Below are positions 54,416-63,036 of a stretch of DNA of 64,000 nucleotides, piece after piece (within the stretch, counting starts at the first letter, position 1; each line of letters opens with the position of its first letter). This DNA is from Arcanobacterium canis. GTDB lineage: Bacteria; Actinomycetota; Actinomycetes; Actinomycetales; Actinomycetaceae. Below the pieces are notes generated by a model. That model ran no database searches. It was not told the DNA's origin and saw nothing but the letters and a program-made list of their open reading frames with translations. The translations under genes were made by a program, and so were the position numbers. The stretch spans positions 744,001-808,000 of the forward strand of contig NZ_CP121208.1 of NCBI RefSeq assembly GCF_029625435.1, read 5' to 3'.

Positions 54416-56289
54416 AAAATCCATTATCTGTAGTGCGAAGAAAAGTTGCGAACGGAACACGCGAGCTTACTCTCAAAGCAGCACGGACGGGTCTTCCTCA
54501 ATCTGGGATGAATTGGCTTCGCCAGGTAGGGTTAGCCAAACGCGTCGTACCGAAACTTGAGTCAAGTTCCCTGGCATTAACGCTCCGTCAGGCAGAAACA
54601 ATGCCGCTCAGCGATGGTCATTATTATGTGCGCCTGCGCTTCCCCCGTTGGCATAAACGTTTGGGTCAGTACATCAAGTTGTATTGCAACGGTGAACAGA
54701 TATATGGCAATGTCATCGAAGAACCGGAGGCAGGAACGCCTATTGAGTATCGAAACATCGTTGGTTCGAGTGCAAATCCTGCAGATTATTCGATCAATCT
54801 GCCCGATGCATTCTCTGTCGAAATTTCTCAGTACCCGTTTGTGACAAAGCAACAAGCTCGTTTCGACGCACGATTTAACGTCCAACAACATGGTCGTGTT
54901 TTTTATTCGATTCGTGGAAATTTAGCGAACCCTCAGCGGGTACTTTTCACATTCCCAGGTTTTACACTATCGACCTCGTCAATTTCCTACACGGTGTCGT
55001 ATATGAAGGATTTGACTCCTGTTGAACTCAAAAATGCGGCGGTAGTTGTCTTTCAGGATCGTTACTATGTCCCGGGTTCATATATGCTGGTGGACTCAGA
55101 AGGGGCTCCTGTTGTCGACGATGTCGCCGATGCGATGCAGAGCATTCTAAGCTCATTTGGTCTGACAGATTCTGACGCTATGCTTTTTGGGGCGTCAAAA
55201 GGTGCAAGTATTGCTTTGTTTTACGGACAATTCTTACCCAAGGCTCGACTCGTCTTGTCCACTCCGCAGCTTAACCTGCCGTACTACTTCACGAAGCCTG
55301 CTTTCCGTGAAAATCTTTATAACCTCGAGGCCTTGCGTTCCTTCACACAACCAAGTGAGCTCCTATTGCAATACCTCACTGAAGGACGGCATATCGATTT
55401 CTTCTATACAAATCGCGATGAGTTATCGAATCAATCGATGGTCGAATTCCCAATCGATGCGCGTAATTTCGTGAGCCACCGCATTAGTGGCGTGCATACC
55501 GACGTTGCACGCCGCGGCTTGCCAACTATGTTAGGTGTGATGAGAGGTTTCCTTATGGGCGCTCAGAGTGCATATCTCAGGCCTTTGGTGATTGACTCGG
55601 TGAAAATTCGTCTCACAGATAATGGGCTCATCAGTTGCGATCTTTCATTGTTGCACCGGGTGCAAATTGATTCAGAGCACAATTGGTATCTCCAACGCCG
55701 ACATGGGGATGGAATTCTGCGGTACGAAATCGAGGAGGTTGAGCCAGGACGTAGATTTGCACTCAACGACATGCAACTTCTTAATCCACAAATCGACGAT
55801 TTGTCGGGGAAATGGTCACTGATGTACATCACTGAAAATAATTCCAGTGATTCGGCGAACATCGAATGTTGGAGCGAGGAACTCCGTAGATCAGGTGCTC
55901 CCACTGGCGAGAATGCTATCTCGCCAGGAGACATCGATGTTCGTGTTGCCTCATCAGGAATTTATACCATCGTTGATGGTGACGTTGTCACTCCGCTTCG
56001 CTATACGTTCATGCCTGGGGATCGACAAGCCGATCAAATCGCGGTGGTCATTTCAATGAATGATAATCTCAGTCTTGAATCAATTGGCCAGCCAGTTAGT
56101 GGTGTGCTCATTCTCCAACCAGATCAGAACATTAATGATGCACTTTCGCAATTCATTATGCGTGTAAGTTCGCGTGTATATGCGCAGCGGATTCTCTTCT
56201 TTTTTGATCAAAATTTGAAAGATTCAACGTATATTCCGTGGGCGCTGGGATTTGATTGGAAGTCGATTGTCGTCGACAGCCTGTCATGA
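54412..56289 (+). CDS. Large protein of unknown function, alpha/beta-hydrolase-like core
   Basis: A 625-residue protein with no signal peptide or clear membrane helix. Residues about 20-160 are beta-rich. The middle part looks like a hydrolase core: RVLFTFPGFTLSTSS, then a possible nucleophile elbow FGASKGASIALFYGQFLP near residue 261, followed by LVLSTPQLNLPYYF. The C-terminal ~230 residues are again beta-rich with acidic motifs. It overlaps the GT2-TagF fusion by four bases and shares its AT-rich composition, so the two were probably acquired together. A role in modifying or assembling the polymer is plausible, but I cannot name the family. Confidence 0.7.
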   Translation: MKNPLSVVRRKVANGTRELTLKAARTGLPQSGMNWLRQVGLAKRVVPKLESSSLALTLRQAETMPLSDGHYYVRLRFPRWHKRLGQYIKLYCNGEQIYGNVIEEPEAGTPIEYRNIVGSSANPADYSINLPDAFSVEISQYPFVTKQQARFDARFNVQQHGRVFYSIRGNLANPQRVLFTFPGFTLSTSSISYTVSYMKDLTPVELKNAAVVVFQDRYYVPGSYMLVDSEGAPVVDDVADAMQSILSSFGLTDSDAMLFGASKGASIALFYGQFLPKARLVLSTPQLNLPYYFTKPAFRENLYNLEALRSFTQPSELLLQYLTEGRHIDFFYTNRDELSNQSMVEFPIDARNFVSHRISGVHTDVARRGLPTMLGVMRGFLMGAQSAYLRPLVIDSVKIRLTDNGLISCDLSLLHRVQIDSEHNWYLQRRHGDGILRYEIEEVEPGRRFALNDMQLLNPQIDDLSGKWSLMYITENNSSDSANIECWSEELRRSGAPTGENAISPGDIDVRVASSGIYTIVDGDVVTPLRYTFMPGDRQADQIAVVISMNDNLSLESIGQPVSGVLILQPDQNINDALSQFIMRVSSRVYAQRILFFFDQNLKDSTYIPWALGFDWKSIVVDSLS

Positions 56290-56295
56290 CGATAT

Positions 56296-56336
56296 GGGCA
56301 CTGTACCGGTACGAAAACTTCGCCGGTGGAGTGCCC
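56296..56336 (+). terminator. Terminator at the end of the glycopolymer genes
   Basis: GGGCACT (56296-56302) pairs with AGTGCCC (56330-56336), and inside it ACCGG (56305-56309) pairs with CCGGT (56323-56327); TCTT follows. It lies seven bases after the stop and separates the locus from lepA. Confidence 0.65.
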
Positions 56337-56470
56337 TCTTCTGTGTCCGCCATTTCTAGATTTGACTACTTGTGCGGGGAAGTGCGCATTTCAGCCAAAT
56401 TTCACACCGAGTTTTCGCCGATCCGTGCGCGGTCTTGGTAAAGTTTGTATGTTCACAAGGGAGGAAAACT

Positions 56471-58327
56471 TTGCCTATTTCGACCGACCGCGAAAAAGCG
56501 GCCATCGTCCCCGCGGCCACCGATCCTGCGTTGATCCGCAACTTCTGCATTATCGCGCATATCGATCACGGTAAGTCCACACTCGCTGATCGAATGCTTC
56601 AGCTCACCGGCGTCGTCGATGAGCGCGCGATGCGTGCCCAATACCTCGACCGTATGGATATTGAGCGCGAACGTGGAATCACGATCAAATCGCAGGCCGT
56701 GCGTATGCCGTGGAGCGTGGATGGCAATGCCTATGCGCTCAACATGATTGACACGCCAGGACACGTGGACTTCGCATATGAAGTCTCACGCTCACTTGCT
56801 GCGTGTGAAGGTGCGATCTTGCTGGTAGACGCTGCACAAGGCATCGAAGCGCAAACCCTGGCGAACCTCTACATGGCTCTGGAAAATGATTTGGCAATTA
56901 TTCCAGTGCTCAACAAGATTGACCTTCCTGCTGCTGACCCTGATCGATATGCTGAGGAACTCGGCAACCTGATTGGAGTCGATCCGAGCGAATGTATCCG
57001 CGTATCTGGTAAGACGGGCGAGGGTGTCGATCAGCTGCTCGATCGCATCGTGTCTGAGATTCCATCTCCTGTGGGAACTCCAGGTGTCTCCCCACGTGCC
57101 ATGATTTTCGATTCCGTTTACGATTCCTATCGCGGTGTGGTCACTTACGTGCGCGTGGTTGACGGCGAGTTGAAACCGCGTCAGCGCGTTCAGATGATGT
57201 CCACGAAGTCCACCCACGAGTTGCTTGAAATCGGCGTTATTTCACCTGAGCCAGCGCCGACGAAGGGGCTTGGAGTTGGTGAGGTGGGATACCTGATTAC
57301 CGGCGTGAAAGATGTCCGCCAATCGCGTGTGGGCGATACGCTGACTGACGCGGCAAAGCCAGCAACAGAACCCCTGGCCGGATATCGTGATCCGAAGCCC
57401 ATGGTGTTCTCGGGTCTCTACCCAATCGATGGCTCTGACTATCCTGCCCTTCGTGACGCATTGGACAAGCTCAAGCTCAATGACGCTGCTTTGACCTATG
57501 AGCCGGAGAATTCTGTGGCGCTTGGGTTTGGTTTCCGCTGTGGATTCTTGGGGTTGCTTCACCTGGAGATTATCCGTGAGCGCCTTGAGCGCGAATTTAA
57601 CCTCGATCTCATCGCTACCGCGCCGTCTGTCATTTATCGTGTGGTGACTGAAGGCGGCGAGGAAGTCATCGTTCAAAACCCGTCGGAATTTCCTGCAGGT
57701 AAGGTCCGTCAGATCTTCGAACCTCTCGTCTCGGCCACGATTCTCACGCCGAAGGATTTTGTGGGAACGTCGATGGAACTGTGCCAAGAGCGTCGAGGAA
57801 ATCTCCTTGGGATGGACTACCTCTCCGAGGACCGCGTCGAACTTCGCTACACGCTACCGTTGGCGGAGATCGTCACTGACTTCTTCGATCAGCTCAAGTC
57901 CCGAACCAAGGGCTACGCATCCCTCGATTACAAGAAGGAAGGCGAACAAGAAGCAGATCTGGTCAAGGTCGATATCCTCCTTAACCACGAGCAGGTTGAT
58001 GCTTTCTCCGCCATCGTCCACCGCGATCGTGCATTTGGGTATGGATCCGAAATGACGAAGAAGCTCAAGACTCTCATCCCGCGCCAACAGTTTGAGATTC
58101 CTGTTCAGGCGGCGGTTGGAACGCGTGTCATTGCTCGTGAAACTATCAAGGCAGTGCGTAAGGATGTCCTCGCAAAGTGCTATGGCGGCGATATCTCGCG
58201 TAAGCGCAAGCTGCTGGAGAAGCAAAAAGAAGGCAAGAAGCGTATGAAGTCCATTGGCCGCGTGGACGTTCCACAGGAAGCATTCGTCGCTGCGCTGTCG
58301 TCCGAGATGCCCGAACAGAAAAAGTGA
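56471..58327 (+). CDS. lepA: Elongation factor 4 (LepA)
   Basis: A 618-residue translational GTPase. G motifs are [16 protein letters not shown], the switch II region [10 protein letters not shown], and [15 protein letters not shown]. The family C-terminal domain follows ([58 protein letters not shown]). It acts on ribosomes, helping translocation or initiation under stress. The start is the TTG at 56471, seven bases after GGGAGG; there is no ATG in a suitable place. It overlaps the trmB region closely and probably shares its transcript. Confidence 0.97.
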   Translation: MPISTDREKAAIVPAATDPALIRNFCIIAHIDHGKSTLADRMLQLTGVVDERAMRAQYLDRMDIERERGITIKSQAVRMPWSVDGNAYALNMIDTPGHVDFAYEVSRSLAACEGAILLVDAAQGIEAQTLANLYMALENDLAIIPVLNKIDLPAADPDRYAEELGNLIGVDPSECIRVSGKTGEGVDQLLDRIVSEIPSPVGTPGVSPRAMIFDSVYDSYRGVVTYVRVVDGELKPRQRVQMMSTKSTHELLEIGVISPEPAPTKGLGVGEVGYLITGVKDVRQSRVGDTLTDAAKPATEPLAGYRDPKPMVFSGLYPIDGSDYPALRDALDKLKLNDAALTYEPENSVALGFGFRCGFLGLLHLEIIRERLEREFNLDLIATAPSVIYRVVTEGGEEVIVQNPSEFPAGKVRQIFEPLVSATILTPKDFVGTSMELCQERRGNLLGMDYLSEDRVELRYTLPLAEIVTDFFDQLKSRTKGYASLDYKKEGEQEADLVKVDILLNHEQVDAFSAIVHRDRAFGYGSEMTKKLKTLIPRQQFEIPVQAAVGTRVIARETIKAVRKDVLAKCYGGDISRKRKLLEKQKEGKKRMKSIGRVDVPQEAFVAALSSEMPEQKK

Positions 58328-58329
58328 TC

Positions 58330-59154
58330 ATGAGTGAGCAAAACCCAAATTTTGGCCGGATTATGTCTTTCTCTCGTCGTGGCTCACGCCTGGGTGACAA
58401 GTTTGAGAAGGTCATGGCTGAGCACGCGTCGCAGTTCGTCATTCCGATTCCGCCAGGCGATGCGCTGACGACAATCGCCGCCGACGCCGTCGTCGATCTG
58501 GCGGAGGCTTTCGGCCGCGACGCCCCGCTGACCGTCGAAATCGGTCCAGGTTCAGGAGAACAAACCATTGCCAATGCGCTTGCTCATCCGGATCGGAATT
58601 ATCTTGCGGTCGAAGCATGGGCGCCAGGTGTCGCACGTTGCGTGAATGCGGCGCAGCGCGAAGGATCACACAACGTGCGCATCATTGAAGTGGATGCTGC
58701 ACAAGCACTGCCAATTCTCTTCCGCACCGACGTCGAAGCACCGAATCGGCGCGCCGACGAAGTGTGGAGTTTTTTCCCTGATCCATGGCGTAAGAAGAAG
58801 CATTTCAAGCGTCGCATTGTGAAAGCGTCATTCGCGCGAACTATCGCTGGCGTCCTCGCAGAGGGCGGCGTGTGGAGGCTCGCAACTGATTGGGATTCCT
58901 ATGCATGGCAGATGCGCGACGTCGTCACGCAGGCACCAGAGTTTTCCAATCCCTATGCAGGTGAGCGTGTTGATCCTGCTGACGAAGGCCAGTTTGAGGG
59001 TGGTTTTGCTCCGCGTTTCGAGCAGCGCGTGATGACTCGTTTTGAGCAGCGTGGTATCGACGCTGGGCGCACGATTCACGACCTCGCTGTGGTCCGTGTT
59101 CCTGGAGATTTCCCTCTTCCGGTTGGCCGTGATGTGCCGACGGAGGCGTTCTAG
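58330..59154 (+). CDS. trmB: tRNA (guanine-N7)-methyltransferase
   Basis: A 274-residue SAM-dependent methyltransferase for m7G46 in tRNA. Visible are the SAM-binding VEIGPGSGEQTIANALAHPD, FLAVEAW-like YLAVEAWAPGVARC, and the TrmB hallmark FFPDPWRKKKHFKRRIV. The last residues form a short tail. The ATG at 58330 follows the lepA stop by two bases; a GTG at 58324 overlapping lepA is possible. It is followed by hemW with a one-base overlap. Confidence 0.95.
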   Translation: MSEQNPNFGRIMSFSRRGSRLGDKFEKVMAEHASQFVIPIPPGDALTTIAADAVVDLAEAFGRDAPLTVEIGPGSGEQTIANALAHPDRNYLAVEAWAPGVARCVNAAQREGSHNVRIIEVDAAQALPILFRTDVEAPNRRADEVWSFFPDPWRKKKHFKRRIVKASFARTIAGVLAEGGVWRLATDWDSYAWQMRDVVTQAPEFSNPYAGERVDPADEGQFEGGFAPRFEQRVMTRFEQRGIDAGRTIHDLAVVRVPGDFPLPVGRDVPTEAF

Positions 59155-60341
59155 TGGCGCAGCTGCCTGATGGCATTCCCGCTCCACGTGACGGTCACCT
59201 TGCACAACCGGACGTGTCGAGCGGGTTTGCTGCCTACGTTCACATCCCTTTTTGCGCAGTTCGCTGTGGCTACTGTGACTTCAATACATACACAAATCTT
59301 GAGTTTGGCCCCGGAGCTTCTGCGCGCGATTACCATGAAACTCTTGCCCGAGAGATTGAACTCTCCGCGCAGGTTCTTTCCCAGCCAGGTCAGCTCACGA
59401 GCATTTTCTTTGGGGGAGGAACCCCCACGTTGCTTCCTGCTCACAATTTGGCGACGACGCTTTGCCGGTTGCGTGATACGTTCGGAATTGTCGCTAACGC
59501 GGAAGTCACGACGGAAGCGAACCCGGAAACTTTGACGTTCGATAGCTTAGCGCTCCTTCGAGACGCAGGATTCACGCGTGTGTCGTTTGGGATGCAGTCT
59601 GCCGTTGAGGGTGTCCTGAAAGTCCTTGATCGCGTTCATACTCCAGGTCAAGTGGACAACGCTGTGTCCTGGGCGCGCGAACTCAAAATGGAGCACTCGG
59701 TCGATCTGATTTATGGTGCGCCGGGTGAATCGATGGATGATTGGCGGGCGTCTCTTGAGCAAGCAATTGCTCTTGATCCTCCCCATATCTCAGCGTACGG
59801 ACTGACAATTGAGCCAGGGACGAAGATGGGTGCCCAGGTGCGCAGGGGAGAGATTCCTCCCCCGGATCCTGACATCATGGCTGATAAATACCTGATGGCT
59901 GAAGACCTTCTATCAGCTGCGGGCTATGAGTGGTACGAAGTATCAAATTGGGCGAAACCTGGACATCATTCCCGTCATAACGTGGCCTACTGGCAAGGGG
60001 CAAATTGGTGGGGGTACGGGCCTGGTGCTCACAGCCACGTCAACGGCACCCGCTGGTGGAACGTTAAGCATCCCGTTCAATATGCAGCTGCGCTTGCTGA
60101 TGGTCGCTCTCCAGCTGCTGCACGTGAGATTCTGAGTGCTGATGAACAGCGAGAAGAGCATATTATGCTCGGTATCCGACTCCGCCAAGGCATCGCGGTT
60201 CCACAGGATACGCCCACACACGTCGTCGCGGGTTTTATTGCGGATGAACTGGTTGACCCTGCTATGGCGATGAGCGGCCGTCTTGTCTTGACGCCGAAAG
60301 GACGGCTTCTCGCTGACACAGTGATTCGGGCGCTGTGGTGA
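59154..60341 (+). CDS. hemW: Heme chaperone HemW (radical SAM, coproporphyrinogen oxidase-like)
   Basis: A 395-residue radical SAM protein. The cluster motif is CAVRCGYCDFNTY (CxxxCxxC) near residue 36, and the family signature FFGGGTPTLLP follows. SFGMQSAVEGVLKVLDRVHT, VDLIYGAPGESMDDW and the HNVAYWQGANWWGYGPGAHS segment are typical of HemW. The HemW type lacks the extra Cys needed for coproporphyrinogen III dehydrogenase activity, and HemW proteins deliver heme to targets. The start is GTG at 59154. Confidence 0.94.
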   Translation: MAQLPDGIPAPRDGHLAQPDVSSGFAAYVHIPFCAVRCGYCDFNTYTNLEFGPGASARDYHETLAREIELSAQVLSQPGQLTSIFFGGGTPTLLPAHNLATTLCRLRDTFGIVANAEVTTEANPETLTFDSLALLRDAGFTRVSFGMQSAVEGVLKVLDRVHTPGQVDNAVSWARELKMEHSVDLIYGAPGESMDDWRASLEQAIALDPPHISAYGLTIEPGTKMGAQVRRGEIPPPDPDIMADKYLMAEDLLSAAGYEWYEVSNWAKPGHHSRHNVAYWQGANWWGYGPGAHSHVNGTRWWNVKHPVQYAAALADGRSPAAAREILSADEQREEHIMLGIRLRQGIAVPQDTPTHVVAGFIADELVDPAMAMSGRLVLTPKGRLLADTVIRALW

Positions 60342-60378
60342 ATTGTTGCCCTGCGCTTGCGCTGATAATGTTCTTGCC

Positions 60379-61053
60379 ATGAGCTTCAATGATGTTGCAG
60401 TGTATTCGGTGACCGGCGGGTTTTTCCTGCTCGTCCTGGCTGGCCTGATCTATTCCTTCGTCGGGAAGAAGAAGGGCTATTGGGATGAGCGCTCCCGAGT
60501 GCGTGGCGAGTTGCGCCAGCGCGGGTGGAAAAGCCTCGAAACGGTCTCCAGTATTGCCAAGCACTTCGCTGTGAGCGACCGATACAGTCAGTTGGATCGT
60601 GCGCTGACTCCCGATATTCCTGGGCTGATGGTTGTTGAAGGCAAAAGTGGCGAAGTCGAGTGGAAGACTGCCGTCACTATTTCTCCCGACGACGGTGCGC
60701 ATCTTCTTGTGTGTGGCAACCTGGCACAGTTGAAAGACGGCTCAGTCGGTTCGATGCCAGAAGTACGTCTTGATCGTTTAGACGATGGGTTTGCAGTGTT
60801 TTCATCGCATGGGCAGGCTTCATGGAAAGCTGATGGAAAGACACAAGGTGATATTCCATCGTTTGTGAACCACGATCTGCTCGATTGCCTCTACCGATGG
60901 ACAGATGCGGAAGCAGTACACTTTGCTGGCGAACAAGTCACTGCTCGACTGACTTCGCAAGCCTCCCAGCGTGACCTTGTTGAACTCGTTGACGAGTCGT
61001 CGCGCAAAATTGGTACGATAATCGGTTTGCTTGGCCCTACTGCCTGGGCCTAG
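60379..61053 (+). CDS. Single-pass membrane protein of unknown function
   Basis: A 224-residue protein with one N-terminal membrane segment (about 8-27, VTGGFFLLVLAGLIYSFVG), a positively charged junction (GKKKGYW), and a soluble domain of about 185 residues (LVVCGNLAQLKDG-like LLVCGNLAQLKDGSVG, QRDLVELVDESSRKIGTIIG). I do not recognise a family with certainty. It lies between hemW and a DUF3097 gene, as membrane proteins of this kind often do in actinobacteria. The ATG at 60379 is chosen because the hydrophobic segment follows it directly. Confidence 0.75.
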   Translation: MSFNDVAVYSVTGGFFLLVLAGLIYSFVGKKKGYWDERSRVRGELRQRGWKSLETVSSIAKHFAVSDRYSQLDRALTPDIPGLMVVEGKSGEVEWKTAVTISPDDGAHLLVCGNLAQLKDGSVGSMPEVRLDRLDDGFAVFSSHGQASWKADGKTQGDIPSFVNHDLLDCLYRWTDAEAVHFAGEQVTARLTSQASQRDLVELVDESSRKIGTIIGLLGPTAWA

Positions 61054-61055
61054 AG

Positions 61056-61901
61056 TTATTCACCTTCGGTAACGAAGTCGATCAATTCTTCCATTCTGCC
61101 CACAAGAGCGGGGGAGAGATCAGTATATGAGTGAACTGAGTCAAGGATTCGTTTCCACCCCAAGCCGATATCTTCTTTCGTCTCGTGTGGCCACCCTAGC
61201 CGTGTCAGCGTGCCGATTTTGATGTCCTCGGTACGTGGGACATCAGGCCACTGGCGGATTCCGACGACGCAGGGTTTCACTGCCTGCCAGACATCAACAT
61301 AGGGGTGTCCAAGGACCAGCACTCCGGGCAGCTGCGTTGCCTGCTGTGCGATACGCGATTCCTTTGATCCGGGTACAAGATGATCAAGCAGGACCCCAGC
61401 GCGGTGGCGATCGCTCGGCTCGAATGCCTTCAGCACGTCAAGGAGGTGATCGGCGCCGAACAATTCCTCGACCATAATTCCGACATAAGCGAGATCTTCG
61501 CCCCAAATTTTGGCAACAAGTTCGGCGTCGTGCTTTCCCTCGACCCAAATTCGACTAGGACGTGCAACGCGCGCTGTGTGAGCAACAGCGCGCGAACCTG
61601 AAGCAGTGATGTGCGCCCCGGCCACCGTCTTGAGCCCCGACGTCGGCGTCTTGGGTATGGGCGGGATGAGTGTGACAGCAGTGCCATCAATCCAGAAACC
61701 TGGGCCAACGAAAAACGACCGGCGTTTTAAAAAACGATCTTCGAGCTCCATTTGCCATTTGCCGGCGATTTTCGAAACTTTCATCACTTCGCCAACATAA
61801 CCAGAAGACGGATCTTCTATGAGCATACCGACTTCGACTTCAACTTCGCGAGCTCGCGGATTGCGTGAAAAGTTCGCCAACACATCATTTGAGTAACGCA
61901 C
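61056..61901 (-). CDS. DUF3097 family protein
   Basis: About 281 residues from the GTG at 61901 (VRYSNDVLANF), the point where resemblance to the family begins; a longer frame extends to 62036 but would run across the hrcA operator and start. Family-like segments are VEVEVGMLIEDPSSGYVGEV, WVEGKHDAELVAKIWGEDL, VLVLGHPYVDVWQAVKP and GWPHETKEDIGLGW. The WVEGKHDAE segment recalls TOPRIM-like acid motifs (EGKxDAE). Function is unknown. It is typical of actinobacteria beside hrcA. Confidence 0.88.
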   Translation of the reverse strand: MRYSNDVLANFSRNPRAREVEVEVGMLIEDPSSGYVGEVMKVSKIAGKWQMELEDRFLKRRSFFVGPGFWIDGTAVTLIPPIPKTPTSGLKTVAGAHITASGSRAVAHTARVARPSRIWVEGKHDAELVAKIWGEDLAYVGIMVEELFGADHLLDVLKAFEPSDRHRAGVLLDHLVPGSKESRIAQQATQLPGVLVLGHPYVDVWQAVKPCVVGIRQWPDVPRTEDIKIGTLTRLGWPHETKEDIGLGWKRILDSVHSYTDLSPALVGRMEELIDFVTEGE

Positions 61902-61969
61902 GCGCCCAAGGATAATGCACGCGCAGGGCTGAATTTGAGATATGTACGTCGGCAAGTTGCGGCGTAGAA

Positions 61970-61996
61970 TTAGCACTCGGACAGAGTAAGTGCCAG
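61970..61996 (+). promoter_or_regulatory. CIRCE operator upstream of hrcA
   Basis: TTAGCACTC, nine bases, AAGTGCCAG matches the CIRCE consensus TTAGCACTC-N9-GAGTGCTAA in 15 of 18 positions. The left half is perfect and the right half carries the three changes. A -10-like TAGAAT ends at 61970, so HrcA bound here would cover the promoter. It lies 11 bases before the hrcA ATG. Confidence 0.85.
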
Positions 61997-62007
61997 GGAG
62001 GTGAATG

Positions 62008-63024
62008 ATGGCGGATCGCAAATCGATTGTTCTCAAGGCAATTGTCGAAGACTACGTAGCCACTCGTGAACCTGTTGGCTCCAAAGCCGTGGTAGAACGC
62101 CATAAATTGGGCGTGTCTCCAGCAACCGTGCGTAACGATATGGCCCAACTTGAGGAAGCAGGCTTAATCGTGCAACCGCACACGTCGGCAGGGCGCATTC
62201 CAACGGACGCTGGATATCGCGCTTTCGTTAACTCCATTGCCAAGGTGAAGCCGCTGGGAAAAGCGCAGCGCGCAGCAATTAATGAGATGCTCACCGGAGC
62301 AGTTGATCTTGATGATGTTCTCGAACGTACTGTTCGTCTGCTGGCACAATTCACGCATCAAGTAGCGGTGGTGCAATACCCATCACTGACACGAGTTTCG
62401 TTGCGACATGTTGAGTTATTGTTTCTTGCTCCACGGGTGATCCTCGTGGTCATCATCACGGATGCGGGGCGAGTGGAACAGCGTACATTGACATCCGAAT
62501 CTTTCCACACTGAGATTGAGCTGCGTCAGATTGCTCACGCGCTGAATGAAACCTGCGTGGGCGCCTCCGTCGAGAATCTCAACTTCAGTGGGCTCGCTGC
62601 ACAGGAATTGCTTCCAGTTTCGCTTCGACCACTGGCAGCATTGGTCACCGAAACGATCGATGCGACATTGCGCACCGACGTCGAAGAGCGTGTTTTGGTA
62701 GCTGGCACGGGTAATCTTACCCGCTACGGTATTGACCCAGCAGAAATCGCTCCCGTTCTTGACAAACTTGAAGAACAAGTGGTTCTTCTTCGCCTGCTGG
62801 CGCATCAAGTCGGCGGGCTTGGCGTGCGCATCGGCGAAGAAAACGGTGAAGATCTTGGAGAGACATCTGTTGTCTCTACTGATTATTCGGGAGGACACGC
62901 TGGGGCAGTTGCACGTCTCGGTGTAGTTGGCCCAACTCGAATGGACTATCCGGGCGCAATGAGCTCGGTTTATGCGGTTGCCCAGTACCTGTCCGATATC
63001 CTGGGGCAATCTGGCGAGGACTAA
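62008..63024 (+). CDS. hrcA: Heat-inducible transcription repressor HrcA
   Basis: A 338-residue repressor. The N-terminal winged helix is visible (LKAIVEDYVATREPVGSKAV, VSPATVRNDMAQLEEAGLI, HTSAGRIPTDAGYR), followed by the GAF-like and dimerisation parts (VAVVQYPSLTRVSLRHVELL, LTRYGIDPAEIAPVLDKLEE, and the late GPTRMDYPGAMSSVYAVA). It binds CIRCE and represses heat-shock genes until chaperone availability falls. AGGGAGG lies six bases before this ATG; another ATG three bases earlier is possible. An intact CIRCE upstream indicates autoregulation together with dnaJ. Confidence 0.97.
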   Translation: MADRKSIVLKAIVEDYVATREPVGSKAVVERHKLGVSPATVRNDMAQLEEAGLIVQPHTSAGRIPTDAGYRAFVNSIAKVKPLGKAQRAAINEMLTGAVDLDDVLERTVRLLAQFTHQVAVVQYPSLTRVSLRHVELLFLAPRVILVVIITDAGRVEQRTLTSESFHTEIELRQIAHALNETCVGASVENLNFSGLAAQELLPVSLRPLAALVTETIDATLRTDVEERVLVAGTGNLTRYGIDPAEIAPVLDKLEEQVVLLRLLAHQVGGLGVRIGEENGEDLGETSVVSTDYSGGHAGAVARLGVVGPTRMDYPGAMSSVYAVAQYLSDILGQSGED

Positions 63025-63036
63025 AGGAAGGAACAC

